64,000 nt of DNA, from contig NZ_CP013378.1 in NCBI RefSeq assembly GCF_001718415.1, positions 992,001 to 1,056,000 on the forward strand, given 5' to 3'. Position 1 is the stretch's first letter. Each line of letters starts with the position of its first letter. Shown here piece after piece: positions 36,457 through 45,460 of this stretch. A program made the position numbers and the translations under genes. Under the pieces are notes generated by a model. The model was given only the letters and a program-made list of their open reading frames with translations, was not told the origin of the DNA and ran no database searches. Origin of the DNA: Burkholderia pseudomultivorans. Lineage in GTDB: Bacteria; Pseudomonadota; Gammaproteobacteria; Burkholderiales; Burkholderiaceae.

Positions 36457-37347
36457 TCACGACCGGTCGACAATGCCGAGCGCATTCAGCAACCACGCCT
36501 TGAACGTCTCGAATGCGTCGTGCCGATGGGCCGTGCGCGGATGCACGAGGTAGTGCCCCACGTATTCCACTTTCTTCGTCGATCCGGCCAGCGGTCGCAC
36601 GAGTTCGCCACGCTGCAGTTCGCGTTCGGACAGCAGCGTCGATTCGAGCACGACGCCGAGCCCGTCGACGGCTGCCGCAATCGCCATCGAACTGCGGTCG
36701 AAGCGCAACCCGTAATGCGTCGGCGGCGGCAGCGCATTGGCTTCGAACCAGCCTTTCCATTGATACATTTGCACCTCGCACTGAATCAGCGGCACGCGAT
36801 ACAAATCCTCCGGCTTGCGAATGCGCTCCGCGAGCGCCGGCGTGCACAACGGTGCCAGCCCCTCGAGCGCGAGCGGAATCTTTTCGTGCGGTGACGGCTT
36901 CGGCTCGCCGTAGACGATGTCGAGATCGAAATCGTCGTCGAAACGCGCGTAATCGGTGCTCGCGGAAAATCGCAGGTCGATGTCCGGATGATTGCGCACG
37001 AAGCCCGCGAGCCGCGGCAGCAGCCACTGCGTCGCAAAGCTCGGCGCGGTGTGGAGCCGCAGCGGCGTGCGCGCGTCGCTTGCCAGCAGCGCGAAACCGC
37101 GCTGCATCTCGTCCATGCCGCGCTGGATATGCTCCATCAGCATCGCGCCTTCGCGCGTCAGCCGCACTTCGCGCGTGCTGCGCTGAAACAGCCGATGGCC
37201 GAGCGAGTCTTCCAGCTTGCGCACCGAATGGCTGACCGCGCTCGGCGACAGGCTCAGTTCGCGGGCCGCATCGGCGAACGACAGCATGCGGCCCGCGGCC
37301 TCGAAAACCCGAATATACGAAAGCGGAACCTTGCGGAATGCGTTCAT
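36457..37347 (-). CDS. LysR-family (GcvA-like) regulator divergent from the transketolase operon
   Basis: 296 residues starting MNAFRKVPLSYIRVFEAAGR. Winged helix about 8-66 (SFADAARELSLSPSAVSHSVRKLEDSLGHRLFQRSTREVRLTREG) and an effector domain with the GcvA-like LHTAPSFATQWLLPRL start at about 98. Divergent, with 174 bp, from the split transketolase genes; a T-N11-A palindrome (TGAATGATATTCA) lies 13 bp upstream of its start codon and is its likely autoregulatory/activation site. Confidence 0.92.
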   Translation of the reverse strand: MNAFRKVPLSYIRVFEAAGRMLSFADAARELSLSPSAVSHSVRKLEDSLGHRLFQRSTREVRLTREGAMLMEHIQRGMDEMQRGFALLASDARTPLRLHTAPSFATQWLLPRLAGFVRNHPDIDLRFSASTDYARFDDDFDLDIVYGEPKPSPHEKIPLALEGLAPLCTPALAERIRKPEDLYRVPLIQCEVQMYQWKGWFEANALPPPTHYGLRFDRSSMAIAAAVDGLGVVLESTLLSERELQRGELVRPLAGSTKKVEYVGHYLVHPRTAHRHDAFETFKAWLLNALGIVDRS

Positions 37348-37359
37348 GCGCGTAATTCG

Positions 37360-37372
37360 TGAATGATATTCA
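37360..37372. promoter_or_regulatory. LysR-type T-N11-A palindrome
   Basis: TGAAT-GAT-ATTCA, perfect 5-bp arms. Position, 13 bp from the LysR start and 150 bp from the transketolase start, fits a LysR box serving both divergent transcripts. Confidence 0.5.
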
Positions 37373-37521
37373 TCAGTTGGTGCAATCTTTTCTTTTGTCA
37401 GCCCCGATTGTCAAGGCTAAATTTGTCCCACCTCGCATCCACACCATCCGATTGCTGAACAGGAGACAACTTCGGCGATCGCGGGATGTCGAGAATCTTT
37501 TCCCCGTTCGCAGGAACCGCC

Positions 37522-38412
37522 ATGACAACGATGACCGAGGCCGGGCCGCACGCCGGCCCGCACTCAGCACAACTCGCCGCGCTCGCCGCTCACGCGTACC
37601 GCATCCGCCGGTTCGCGCTGCGCATGGGCGAAGTGCAGGGACAAGGCTATATCGGCCAGGCGCTCGGACTCGCCGACGCCCTCGCCGTCGCCTGGTGCCA
37701 CGCGATGAACTTCCGCCCCGACGATCCGCAATGGGAAGGCCGCGACCGCTTTCTGCTGTCGCACGGCCATTACGCGATCGCACTCTACGCCGCGCTGATC
37801 GAAACGGGCGCGATTCCCGAGGAGGAGCTGGAAACCTACGGCGCCGACGATTCGCGCCTGCCGATGTCCGGCATGGCAACCTATACGCCCGGCATGGAAA
37901 TCTCGGGCGGCTCGCTGGGACAGGGCCTGGCGATCGGCGTCGGCATGGCGCTCGGCCTGCGCCTGAAGGGCAGTCCGGCGTTCGTCTACAACTCGATGTC
38001 CGACGGCGAGCTCGACGAAGGCGCGACCTGGGAAGCCGCGTTGTCCGCCGCGCATCACCGCCTCGGCAACCTGATCGCGATGGTCGACATCAACCGTCAG
38101 CAGGCCGACGGCGCGTCGCACGACGTGCTCGCCTTCGAACCGCTCGCGGACAAGTTCGCGTCGTTCGGCTGGCATGTCGAGCGTGTGAACGGCAACGACA
38201 TCGCCGCGCTCGTCGCCGCGTTCGATCGCTGCCGCGCGCTGAAGGAAGCCAGGCCGCGCGCCATCCTGCTCGACACGACGATGGGCAAAGGCGTGCCGTT
38301 CCTGGAAACGCGCGAGAAGAATCACTTCATCCGGGTCGATCCCGAAGAATGGCAGCTGGCGATCGCCGCGCTCGACCGACACCACGCAGCAGCACAAGGA
38401 GACGACGCATGA
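37522..38412 (+). CDS. transketolase, N-terminal (ThDP-binding) subunit
   Basis: First half of a split transketolase, cytosolic. 296 residues from ATG 37522 (AGGA at 6 bp). Landmarks: FLLSHGHYAIALYAAL (His of the active site), GMEISGGSLGQGLAIGVGMALG, and the ThDP motif GDG(x)n-NN modified as MSDGELDEGATWEAALSAAHHRLGNLIAMVDINRQQADG. The next gene overlaps by 4 bp and supplies the other half. Split transketolases often serve dedicated sugar or sugar-acid pathways rather than the pentose phosphate cycle. Confidence 0.93.
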   Translation: MTTMTEAGPHAGPHSAQLAALAAHAYRIRRFALRMGEVQGQGYIGQALGLADALAVAWCHAMNFRPDDPQWEGRDRFLLSHGHYAIALYAALIETGAIPEEELETYGADDSRLPMSGMATYTPGMEISGGSLGQGLAIGVGMALGLRLKGSPAFVYNSMSDGELDEGATWEAALSAAHHRLGNLIAMVDINRQQADGASHDVLAFEPLADKFASFGWHVERVNGNDIAALVAAFDRCRALKEARPRAILLDTTMGKGVPFLETREKNHFIRVDPEEWQLAIAALDRHHAAAQGDDA

Positions 38413-39410
38413 GCGCCGTGGCTGACAAGAAACCCCGCCTGACGACGTCCGCGATGATCGCGTCGATCGCCGCGGAAGGCCAGAAGACGCGCCCCGCGCC
38501 GTTCGGCCATGCGCTCGTCGCCGAAGCGGAGAAGCGCCGCAACATCGTCGGCATGACGGCCGATCTGTCGAAGTACACCGATCTGCACGTCTTCAATCAG
38601 GCGTTCCCGGAACGCCATTTCCAGATGGGCATGGCCGAGCAGTTGCTGATGGGCGCGGCAGGCGGCATGGCGAAGGAAGGCTTCATTCCGTTTGCGACGA
38701 CCTACGCCGTGTTCGCGACACGCCGCGCGTACGACTTCATCCATCAGGTGATCGCGGAAGAAAACCTCAACGTGAAGATCTGCGCGGCGCTGCCGGGACT
38801 CACGACCGGCTACGGCCCGAGTCATCAGGCAACCGAAGACCTCGCGCTGATGCGCGCGATTCCCGGCTTGACCGTCATCGATCCGTGCGACGCGCTCGAC
38901 ACCGAACAGGCCGTTGCGGCAATCGCCGCCTACGACGGCCCGGTCTATATGCGCCTGTTGCGCGGCAAGGTGCCCGCCGTGCTCGACGACTACGATTACC
39001 GCTTCGAGCTCGGCAAGGCGAAGCTGCTGCGGGAGGGGGCGGACGTGCTCGTCATCTCGTCCGGCCTGATGACCATGCGCGCGCTCGAAGCCGCGCAGGC
39101 GCTGGACGACGGATCGGCGAGCGTCGCCGTGCTGCACGTGCCGACCATCAAGCCGCTGGACGAGGCGACCATCGTCGAGCAGTGCAGGAAGCCCGGACGT
39201 CTCGTGATCGTCGCGGAGAACCACAGCGTGATCGGCGGCCTCGGCGATGCGGTGGCGAGCACGCTCGTGCGTCATCGCGTGATGCCCGAATTCCGCCAGA
39301 TCGCGCTGCCGGACCGGTTTCTCGACGCCGGCGCGCTGCCGACGCTGCACGATCGCTACGGCATCTCGACGGCATCGATCGTCGCGAACATCAAGACGTG
39401 GCTGAAGTAA
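38409..39410 (+). CDS. transketolase, C-terminal (pyrimidine-binding) subunit
   Basis: Second half of the split enzyme, 333 residues, ATGA overlap with the previous gene. GMAEQLLMGAAGGMAKEGFIPFATTYAVFATRRAYDFIHQ contains the conserved cofactor-activating Glu, and GLTTGYGPSHQATEDLALMRAIPGLTVIDPCD the His-containing substrate segment. C-terminal domain from about residue 205. Together with 37522 it should form an alpha2beta2 enzyme. Donor and acceptor sugars cannot be inferred. Confidence 0.93.
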   Translation: MSAVADKKPRLTTSAMIASIAAEGQKTRPAPFGHALVAEAEKRRNIVGMTADLSKYTDLHVFNQAFPERHFQMGMAEQLLMGAAGGMAKEGFIPFATTYAVFATRRAYDFIHQVIAEENLNVKICAALPGLTTGYGPSHQATEDLALMRAIPGLTVIDPCDALDTEQAVAAIAAYDGPVYMRLLRGKVPAVLDDYDYRFELGKAKLLREGADVLVISSGLMTMRALEAAQALDDGSASVAVLHVPTIKPLDEATIVEQCRKPGRLVIVAENHSVIGGLGDAVASTLVRHRVMPEFRQIALPDRFLDAGALPTLHDRYGISTASIVANIKTWLK

Positions 39411-39424
39411 TCGGGAGCACGAAC

Positions 39425-40276
39425 ATGAACGTGACATTTGTCGGCATCGGCGCCATCGGGCTGCCGATGGCGCTGCAAATCCAGCGCGCGGGCCACCGTG
39501 TGACCGGCGTGGACCTGTCGCCGCACGCCCGCGACGCGGCACGCGAAAGCGGTCTTGCGGCCGTCGACGGCTTCGCCGCCGCGCCCGCGCCGCAAGTCGT
39601 CGTCGCGATGGTCGCGACCCCGCAGCAGCTCGCGTCGCTCGTCGACGGTATCGGCACGGCACTCGACGGACAAACGTGGGTCATCATGTCGACGGTCGGA
39701 CCGGAGGCAGTGCGCGAACAGGGCGCCCGCCTCGCCGCCGCGGGTGCGCGCGTCGTCGATGCGCCGGTGACCGGCGGCACCGCGCGGGCGAAGACCGGCG
39801 AGCTCGTGATCTTCGCGTCGGGCGACGCGGCGGACATCGCCGCCGTGCGCCCGGTGCTCGACGCGATGGGCAGCGTGCGGGTCACCGGCCCGAAGCTCGG
39901 CGACGGCCAGGCAATCAAGGTCGTGAATCAGCATCTGTGCTCGGTGCATATCGTGGCGGCAGCGGAAGCGCTGAATCTGGCGCGTGCGCTCGGCCTCGAT
40001 CCGCACGCCGTGCTCGAACTCGTCGAGCGCGGCGCGGCCGGTTCCTGGATGCTGTCGGATCGCGGGCCGCGCATGCTGCAAGGCACGGACGTGAACGTGA
40101 CGAGTTCGATCAACATCTTCGTGAAGGACAGCGATCTCGTGTGCGGCGCGGCAAAGGCCTGCGGCGCCGACGTGCCGCTGCTGTCGATCGCCAACGCGCG
40201 TTATCACGCAGCCGCCGACGCGGGTCTCGGTCTGCGCGACGACAGCCGCGTGATAGAAACCTGGAGCCTGGCCTGA
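39425..40276 (+). CDS. NAD(P)-dependent beta-hydroxyacid dehydrogenase (HIBADH family)
   Basis: 283 residues. Rossmann start MNVTFVGIGAIGLPMALQIQRAGHRV (GxGxxG with FVGIGAIGLPMA, family signature), D30 after beta-2 suggests NAD, the DAPVTGGTARAKTGELVIFASG segment with the substrate-binding Ser/Gly region, and the catalytic Lys in GDGQAIKVVNQHLCSVHIVAAAEAL. GGGAG ribosome site, 14 bp after the transketolase. Oxidation or reduction of a hydroxyacid within the same pathway, e.g. tartronate semialdehyde or a related aldehyde-acid, is the family role. Confidence 0.9.
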   Translation: MNVTFVGIGAIGLPMALQIQRAGHRVTGVDLSPHARDAARESGLAAVDGFAAAPAPQVVVAMVATPQQLASLVDGIGTALDGQTWVIMSTVGPEAVREQGARLAAAGARVVDAPVTGGTARAKTGELVIFASGDAADIAAVRPVLDAMGSVRVTGPKLGDGQAIKVVNQHLCSVHIVAAAEALNLARALGLDPHAVLELVERGAAGSWMLSDRGPRMLQGTDVNVTSSINIFVKDSDLVCGAAKACGADVPLLSIANARYHAAADAGLGLRDDSRVIETWSLA

Positions 40277-40383
40277 AGCCGGGATGCCACTGACGCGTTG
40301 AACGCGCTCGACGAAAGCGCGACGCACCTCGAGCCGCATCCGCCCCCGGACGCGGCCGATTGAAGTATCGGAGACGACACACC

Positions 40384-41691
40384 ATGAGCAGCAACAACAA
40401 AGACCGCGCGGTCAAGGTCGCCGTCGCGTCGATGATCGGCTCGGCGGTCGAGAGCTACGACTTCTTCATCTACGGCACCGCCGCCGCCGCATGGTTCGGC
40501 AAGATCTTCTTCCATACCACCGAGCCGATCGTCGGCATCCTCGCGTCGTTCGCGACGCTCGCGATCGGCTTTCTGATGCGCCCGTTCGGCGGCTATCTCG
40601 CCGGACACTACGGCGATCGCCTCGGCCGCAAGGCGGTGCTGTTCTGGTCGCTCGTCGCCATGGGCGGCGCGACCGTGCTGATCGGCTGCCTGCCGACTTA
40701 CGCGCAAGCCGGCGTGCTCGCACCGATCCTGCTGATCCTGCTGCGCATGGTGCAGGGCATCGGCTTCGGCGCGGAATGGGGCGGCGCGGTTCTGATGGCT
40801 TGCGAGCATGCGCCGGAAAAACGCCGCGGCCTGTTCGGCGCCGTCCCGCAACTGGGCATTCCGCTCGGCCTGCTGCTCGCGAACGGCGCGTTCCTGCTGT
40901 CGGCCGCGCTGTTCGAAGGCGACTGGATCTGGCGGATGCCGTTCCTGATGTCGTTCGTGATGGTCGCGATCGGCATCTTCATCCGGATGAGCGTGTCGGA
41001 ATCGCCGGCCTTCGAAGCGGTGAAGGCCGAGAACAAGGTCGTCAGGCAGCCCGCGCTCGAAGTGATCAGGAGCGACTGGCGCAGCATCCTGAAGATCGTC
41101 GGCCTGCGCATGGCGGAAACGGGCGGCTACTACATCACGACGAGTTTCATGCTGTCGTATGTGGCGCTCGCGCATGTGTCGACGACGCGCCATATCCTGT
41201 GGGGGACGCTGCTCGGCTCCGCGCTCGGCCTCGTCAGCCACCTCGTCTACGGCGCGTTGAGCGACAAGGTCGGCCGCCGTCCGGTATTCATGACGGGCGC
41301 GCTGTTCACCATCGCTTTCGGCGTGCCGATGTTCATGCTGATCAACACCGGCGCGATCGTCATGGTGATCGTCGCGGTCGCGCTGTCCCTGCTCTTCAGT
41401 CACGATCCGATTTTTGCGGTCGAGGCGAGCTGGTTCTCGGAGCAGTTTCCGGCCAACGTGCGCTCGTCGGGCATTTCGCTCGGCTATAACGGCGCATCGG
41501 TGATCGCAGGCCTGCTGCCGATCGTCGCCACCGGCATGTACGGCGCGTTCGGCTGGATCGGACCGGCGCTGATGTTCTCGCTGCTCGGCGTGGTGTCGGC
41601 ATGCTGCGCGCTGGCGATGAAGGAAACCGCACCCGCCGTGCTGGAAAAGCGCAACCTGCGGCAAAGCGCGGCGAGCCGTTTCGCCGCGTAA
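40384..41691 (+). CDS. MFS transporter, metabolite:H+ symporter (MHS) family
   Basis: 435 residues, 12 TM. Starts with SMIGSAVESYDFFIYGTAAAAWFGKIFF, the MHS family mark, and RPFGGYLAGHYGDRLGRKAVL after TM2. Likely imports the sugar acid or hydroxyacid handled by the neighbouring transketolase and dehydrogenase genes. Fourth gene of the 37522 operon (107 bp gap). Confidence 0.9.
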   Translation: MSSNNKDRAVKVAVASMIGSAVESYDFFIYGTAAAAWFGKIFFHTTEPIVGILASFATLAIGFLMRPFGGYLAGHYGDRLGRKAVLFWSLVAMGGATVLIGCLPTYAQAGVLAPILLILLRMVQGIGFGAEWGGAVLMACEHAPEKRRGLFGAVPQLGIPLGLLLANGAFLLSAALFEGDWIWRMPFLMSFVMVAIGIFIRMSVSESPAFEAVKAENKVVRQPALEVIRSDWRSILKIVGLRMAETGGYYITTSFMLSYVALAHVSTTRHILWGTLLGSALGLVSHLVYGALSDKVGRRPVFMTGALFTIAFGVPMFMLINTGAIVMVIVAVALSLLFSHDPIFAVEASWFSEQFPANVRSSGISLGYNGASVIAGLLPIVATGMYGAFGWIGPALMFSLLGVVSACCALAMKETAPAVLEKRNLRQSAASRFAA

Positions 41692-41808
41692 CGCATGGCC
41701 GGCCGGCAGCGGCGCATGCGGTCGCACCGAGCCCCGACATGAACCGGTCGCGAAACCGGCCCGACGACGCTTGTCGCGCGCCCCTCCATGTCTGCGTAGA
41801 TCACCGAC

Positions 41809-41837
41809 TTGATCGAGCGGAATCGGCGGTATATACA
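41809..41837 (+). promoter_or_regulatory. candidate sigma-70 promoter for the FAD dehydrogenase gene
   Basis: TTGATC (41809-41814) and TATACA (41832-41837) are separated by exactly 17 bp, in a locally AT-rich segment 43 bp before the start codon at 41880. An AGGAAC ribosome site follows. Confidence 0.5.
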
Positions 41838-41879
41838 ACTATCCATGATGCCTAATCCACACCCTGCGACAGGAACGAC

Positions 41880-43259
41880 ATGGAAGCGATTCTGCATGCC
41901 CTCGAGGACGCGCTCGGCGCGGATGTGCTACGAACCGGCGACGCCATCGCCGATCGCCACCGCGGCGACTGGAGCGCGAAAGCACCGCATGCGCCGCTGG
42001 CCGTCGTGCTGCCGCGCAATACGCAAGAGGTCGCCACCGCGCTGCGGCTATGCAATGCGGCCAGGCAAAGCGTCGTCCCGCAGGGCGGATTGACCGGGCT
42101 CGCGGGCGGCGCGGTGCCGACCTCGCGCGACATCTGCATTTCGCTCGAAAGAATGACCGGCATCGAGGAAATAGACCGCTCCGCATCGACGATGACCGTG
42201 CTGGCAGGCACGACACTGCAGGCGATTCAAGAAGCCGCCGCGGCCGAGGATTTCGAATTCCCGCTCGATCTGGGCGCGCGGGGAACCTGCCAGATCGGCG
42301 GCAACCTCGCGACCAATGCGGGCGGCATCCGCGTCATCCAGTCGGGCCCCGCGCGCGATCAGGTGCTGGGCCTCGAAGTCGTGCTGGCGGACGGCAGCAT
42401 ACTGAGCGGCCTCGGCAAGATGATCAAGAACAACACCGGTTACGACCTGCGTCATCTGTTCATCGGATCCGAAGGCACGCTCGGCATCATCACGCGTGCC
42501 GTATTGCGCGTCGCGCCCCGCCCCGCGGGCCGGCAAACGGCGCTCTGCGCGCTGTCCGGCTATTCCGACGCGGTCACGCTGCTGCAAACGCTGAAAGCGC
42601 GCCTGGGACGGGAGCTCAGCGCATTCGAATTGATGTGGCCGGACTTCTTCGAGCTGGGCGTGTCGTTCTCGCGAAGCCGGCAATCGCCCTTTTCCGCGGC
42701 CTATCCGCTCTATGCGCTGATCGAGCACACGTGCTATGCCGAAGACGGAAGCGGACGCTTCACCGGCGCGCTGGGCGACGCACTCGAATCCGGTTTGCTG
42801 CTCGACGCGGTCATCGCGCAATCCGACACGCAGGCGCACGCGCTGTGGGAAATTCGCGAGGCAACGGCCGAATTCCCCATCAGGCTCGCGCCGATCAATT
42901 TCGACATCAGCATCCCGATCGGCGAGATCGGGACCTTCGTCAGCCAGTGCCGCGCCGAACTCGAAACCCGCTGGCCGACCGCGCGCGCGTGCTTCTTCGG
43001 TCATATCGGCGACTCGAATCTCCATATCACGATCGACGGCCGCTCGATTCCCGACGTCGAGCCTGCGGCGGCCGAAGCCGTCGTCTACGATCTCGTCAGG
43101 CAATTCAACGGCTCCGTTTCGGCCGAACACGGCATCGGCGTGCACAAGCGCGCCTTTCTGGGCCATACCCGCAGCGCGACGGAACTGGCCTGCATGCGCG
43201 CCATCAAGCAGGCGCTCGATCCGAACGGGATTCTCAATCCCGGCAAGCTGCTGCCGTAA
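41880..43259 (+). CDS. FAD-linked D-2-hydroxyacid dehydrogenase (GlcD/D-lactate-dehydrogenase-like)
   Basis: 459 residues. VAO/PCMH-type FAD domain (about 35-215): PQGGLTGLAGGAVP, GTCQIGGNLATNAGGIRVIQSGPARDQVLGLEVVLADG, and NNTGYDLRHLFIGSEGTLGIITRAVLRV. C-terminal FAD-oxidase domain with GHIGDSNLHITI (His metal ligands) and SAEHGIGVHKR, ending LDPNGILNPGKLLP, the family tail. Oxidises a D-2-hydroxyacid to a 2-oxoacid, passing electrons to the respiratory chain. It has its own promoter candidate but is co-oriented with the transketolase set. Confidence 0.92.
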   Translation: MEAILHALEDALGADVLRTGDAIADRHRGDWSAKAPHAPLAVVLPRNTQEVATALRLCNAARQSVVPQGGLTGLAGGAVPTSRDICISLERMTGIEEIDRSASTMTVLAGTTLQAIQEAAAAEDFEFPLDLGARGTCQIGGNLATNAGGIRVIQSGPARDQVLGLEVVLADGSILSGLGKMIKNNTGYDLRHLFIGSEGTLGIITRAVLRVAPRPAGRQTALCALSGYSDAVTLLQTLKARLGRELSAFELMWPDFFELGVSFSRSRQSPFSAAYPLYALIEHTCYAEDGSGRFTGALGDALESGLLLDAVIAQSDTQAHALWEIREATAEFPIRLAPINFDISIPIGEIGTFVSQCRAELETRWPTARACFFGHIGDSNLHITIDGRSIPDVEPAAAEAVVYDLVRQFNGSVSAEHGIGVHKRAFLGHTRSATELACMRAIKQALDPNGILNPGKLLP

Positions 43260-43304
43260 CCTCGACGGGCACCCGGCGCTGCCCGCTGTCGGGCGCGCCG
43301 CCGT

Positions 43305-44039
43305 TCATATCTGGCCGCGCAGCGCATGCGGCTTGAATCGCGATCCCAGGCTGTAGCGGTTCGCCGGATGCACGAAGCGCGCGATCGTGACCGGAACGCC
43401 GCCGGTCCAGGTGCGCCGCGTCAGGATCAGACAGGGCTCGCCGGCCTCGATTTCGAGCAGCGCGGCCTGATCCGGCAACGGATGCGCGGCATCGACGACA
43501 TGCTCGACCTCCAGCTCGAAATGCGACACGTTGTTGTACAGGTACGCGGACGGCGGTTCCGCCGTGAAATCCTGCGCGAGAAAACCGGGCGCCGCGGCCG
43601 GGTTGACGTAGCGATCTTCCAGCTGAAGCGGGCGGCCGTCGTCCAGATGAACGCAGACCAGGTGAAACACCTGATCGTTGGGCGCCAGGTCCAGCGCGCG
43701 CGTGATGTCGAGCGGTACGTGCTCGCGCTCATGCCGGACGAGCCGGCACGAGTATTGATGCCCGCGCGCGACGATTTCGTCGCGAATGTGCGCGATCATC
43801 AGCAAGTTGGATTGCGGCTTGCCCTCCGCGACGAACGTGCCGACGCCGGCGACGCGCTCGAGCATGCCCTCGGCGGTCAATTCGCGAAGCGCGCGGTTGA
43901 CCGTCATGCGCGCCACCCCGAACGCCGACGCGAGATCTACTTCGGACGGAATGCGCTCCCCCACATTCCACTCGCCGCTCCGGACCTTGTCGCGCACCAG
44001 TGCCTTGATCTTCCGGAACGGCACGCCGATCTTCTGCAT
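43305..44039 (-). CDS. GntR regulator, HutC/UTRA subfamily
   Basis: 244 residues from ATG 44039 (MQKIGVPFRKIKALVRDKV), set by a GGAG ribosome site. Winged helix about 8-75 (RIPSEVDLASAFGVARMTVNRALRELTAEGMLERVAGVGTFVA), UTRA ligand domain about 95-235. Last gene of the minus-strand run that begins with the binding protein at 47888, and probably the repressor of it; HutC-subfamily operators (GTCTAGAC type) are present at 47941-47961. In the family, HutC responds to urocanate in histidine degradation; the adjacent HisC and amino-acid transporter are compatible with a histidine-related effector. Confidence 0.92.
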   Translation of the reverse strand: MQKIGVPFRKIKALVRDKVRSGEWNVGERIPSEVDLASAFGVARMTVNRALRELTAEGMLERVAGVGTFVAEGKPQSNLLMIAHIRDEIVARGHQYSCRLVRHEREHVPLDITRALDLAPNDQVFHLVCVHLDDGRPLQLEDRYVNPAAAPGFLAQDFTAEPPSAYLYNNVSHFELEVEHVVDAAHPLPDQAALLEIEAGEPCLILTRRTWTGGVPVTIARFVHPANRYSLGSRFKPHALRGQI

Positions 44040-44145
44040 GTTGTCGTTCTCTCCTGTCGTCGCCGTCCACGAACCGTGGCCCTGTCGAAACACGATGCGG
44101 TCGCGCGATCGATCGAGCCGTCTCCGGACGGCAATACCCGGGCGC

Positions 44146-45288
44146 TCAGGGTTCGCGATCGTCGAGCAGCGCATCGAGGAAGATCTCGTTCTCCTCCTCC
44201 GTGCCGATCGTCACGCGGACGAAATCGTCGAGCCGATAGGCGCCCAGCGGCCGGATCACCACACCGGCTTCGAGCAGCCTCTGCGTCGTGCGGGCCGCAT
44301 ACTGCAGGCGAATCGCGATGAAATTCGCATGGGTCGGCACATATTCGATGCCGCTCGTGCGAAGCGCGTGCGTGATCTGCTCGATGCCCGCGCGGTTGCT
44401 CTGCTGCGTCCGCGCCAGGAACGCGCGGTCGGACAGCGCCGCCGATGCCGCCGTTTGCGCCATCGCATTGACGCTGAAGGTGGGACGAATCCGCGCAATC
44501 ATGTCCGCCAGTTCCGCGCTCATGATCCCGTACCCGATCCGCAGCGATGCGAGCCCGTACGCCTTCGAGAACGTCCGCGCAACGACCAGCTGCGGATAAC
44601 GCTCGACGAGCGCCGCCGCATCCACGCGCAGGGCCGGATCGACATAGTCGATATACGCTTCGTCCAGCACGACGAGACGATCGGTGCCGGCCTGCTCGAC
44701 GATGCGTTCGACCTGATCCGGTGTCAGCAGCGTGCCGGTCGGATTGTTCGGATTGCATACGTAGACCAGCCGAATCCGCCCGCCCGCATCGTCGTTCAGC
44801 GCCGCGCATATCGCGGCGGCATCGTGCCCGTAATGCAGCGCGCCGATTTCGCATGCATGCGCGCCGCGCGCCCTGATGCTGATCGGATAGGCCTGGAACG
44901 CGTATTGCGAATACAGCCCGGCGAAACCGTCGCGCAAGACCAGCGCCGCGCAAAGGTCGATCAGTTCGTGCGACCCGTTCGTGACCGCAAACCGGTTTTC
45001 GGGCAAGCCGTGGTATCGCGCGAGTTCGCCGCGAAGTTCGTGCGCATCGCTTTCCGGATACCGCGAAAGCGTCGCGCTGTGCCGCGACATCACGTCCGCC
45101 AGCACCTCGGCGACGCGCGGGCTGCAGCCGAGCGGATTCTCGTTCGACGCCAGCTTCACGATGCGCGACAGCCCGTATTCGCGCGCCACCGACTGCTCGG
45201 ATCGCCCCGGCACGTACATCGGCAAGGTACGGATATACGACGGCACGGCGTTCATGTCCGGTCCCGTTTCGGTTTCGACATCGCTCAT
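44146..45288 (-). CDS. hisC: histidinol-phosphate/aromatic aminotransferase (HisC-like)
   Basis: PLP enzyme, 380 residues. N-terminal KLASNENPLGCSP, FAGLYSQYAFQAYPI, YVCNPNNPTGTLL, LVVLDEAYIDYVDP and the PLP lysine segment RTFSKAYGLASLRIGYG are all conserved in class I/II HisC proteins. Its location outside a his operon, behind an amino-acid ABC transporter and under a HutC-type regulator, suggests a catabolic or salvage transaminase rather than the biosynthetic copy. The start ATG overlaps the TGA of the small ORF at 45285 (ATGA), so its translation is coupled. Confidence 0.9.
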   Translation of the reverse strand: MSDVETETGPDMNAVPSYIRTLPMYVPGRSEQSVAREYGLSRIVKLASNENPLGCSPRVAEVLADVMSRHSATLSRYPESDAHELRGELARYHGLPENRFAVTNGSHELIDLCAALVLRDGFAGLYSQYAFQAYPISIRARGAHACEIGALHYGHDAAAICAALNDDAGGRIRLVYVCNPNNPTGTLLTPDQVERIVEQAGTDRLVVLDEAYIDYVDPALRVDAAALVERYPQLVVARTFSKAYGLASLRIGYGIMSAELADMIARIRPTFSVNAMAQTAASAALSDRAFLARTQQSNRAGIEQITHALRTSGIEYVPTHANFIAIRLQYAARTTQRLLEAGVVIRPLGAYRLDDFVRVTIGTEEENEIFLDALLDDREP

Positions 45289-45401
45289 ACGGCCACCCGC
45301 GCTTGACCGGGCTGCCCCGGTTGCATGGACGACAGATGCGCGACAAGATCATCGCCTGCTGACGGGCTTGCGACACGTGCTTCGATTCGCTCGCGAATCA
45401 T
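45285..45401 (-). CDS. 38-residue ORF translationally coupled to hisC
   Basis: ATG 45401 is preceded by AGGAGGAG at 7 bp, one of the strongest ribosome sites in the window, and the TGA overlaps the HisC start as ATGA. The peptide begins MIRERIEARV and ends QPGQARVAV; it is charged, with no membrane segment. It occupies the 172-bp gap between the ABC ATPase stop and hisC. I do not recognise it. It may be a real small protein or a leader whose translation sets hisC expression. Confidence 0.6.
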   Translation of the reverse strand: MIRERIEARVASPSAGDDLVAHLSSMQPGQPGQARVAV

Positions 45402-45460
45402 CTGAGTGCTCCTCCTGTGAATACGCGTTGGTATGCGGTCTCGCCGCGCGACGCCGGAAG

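Noticed and set aside
43260..43304. Possible terminator between the convergent FAD dehydrogenase and HutC-type genes
   Set aside because: The 45-bp gap has GC-rich partial complementarity but no clean stem or T-run.
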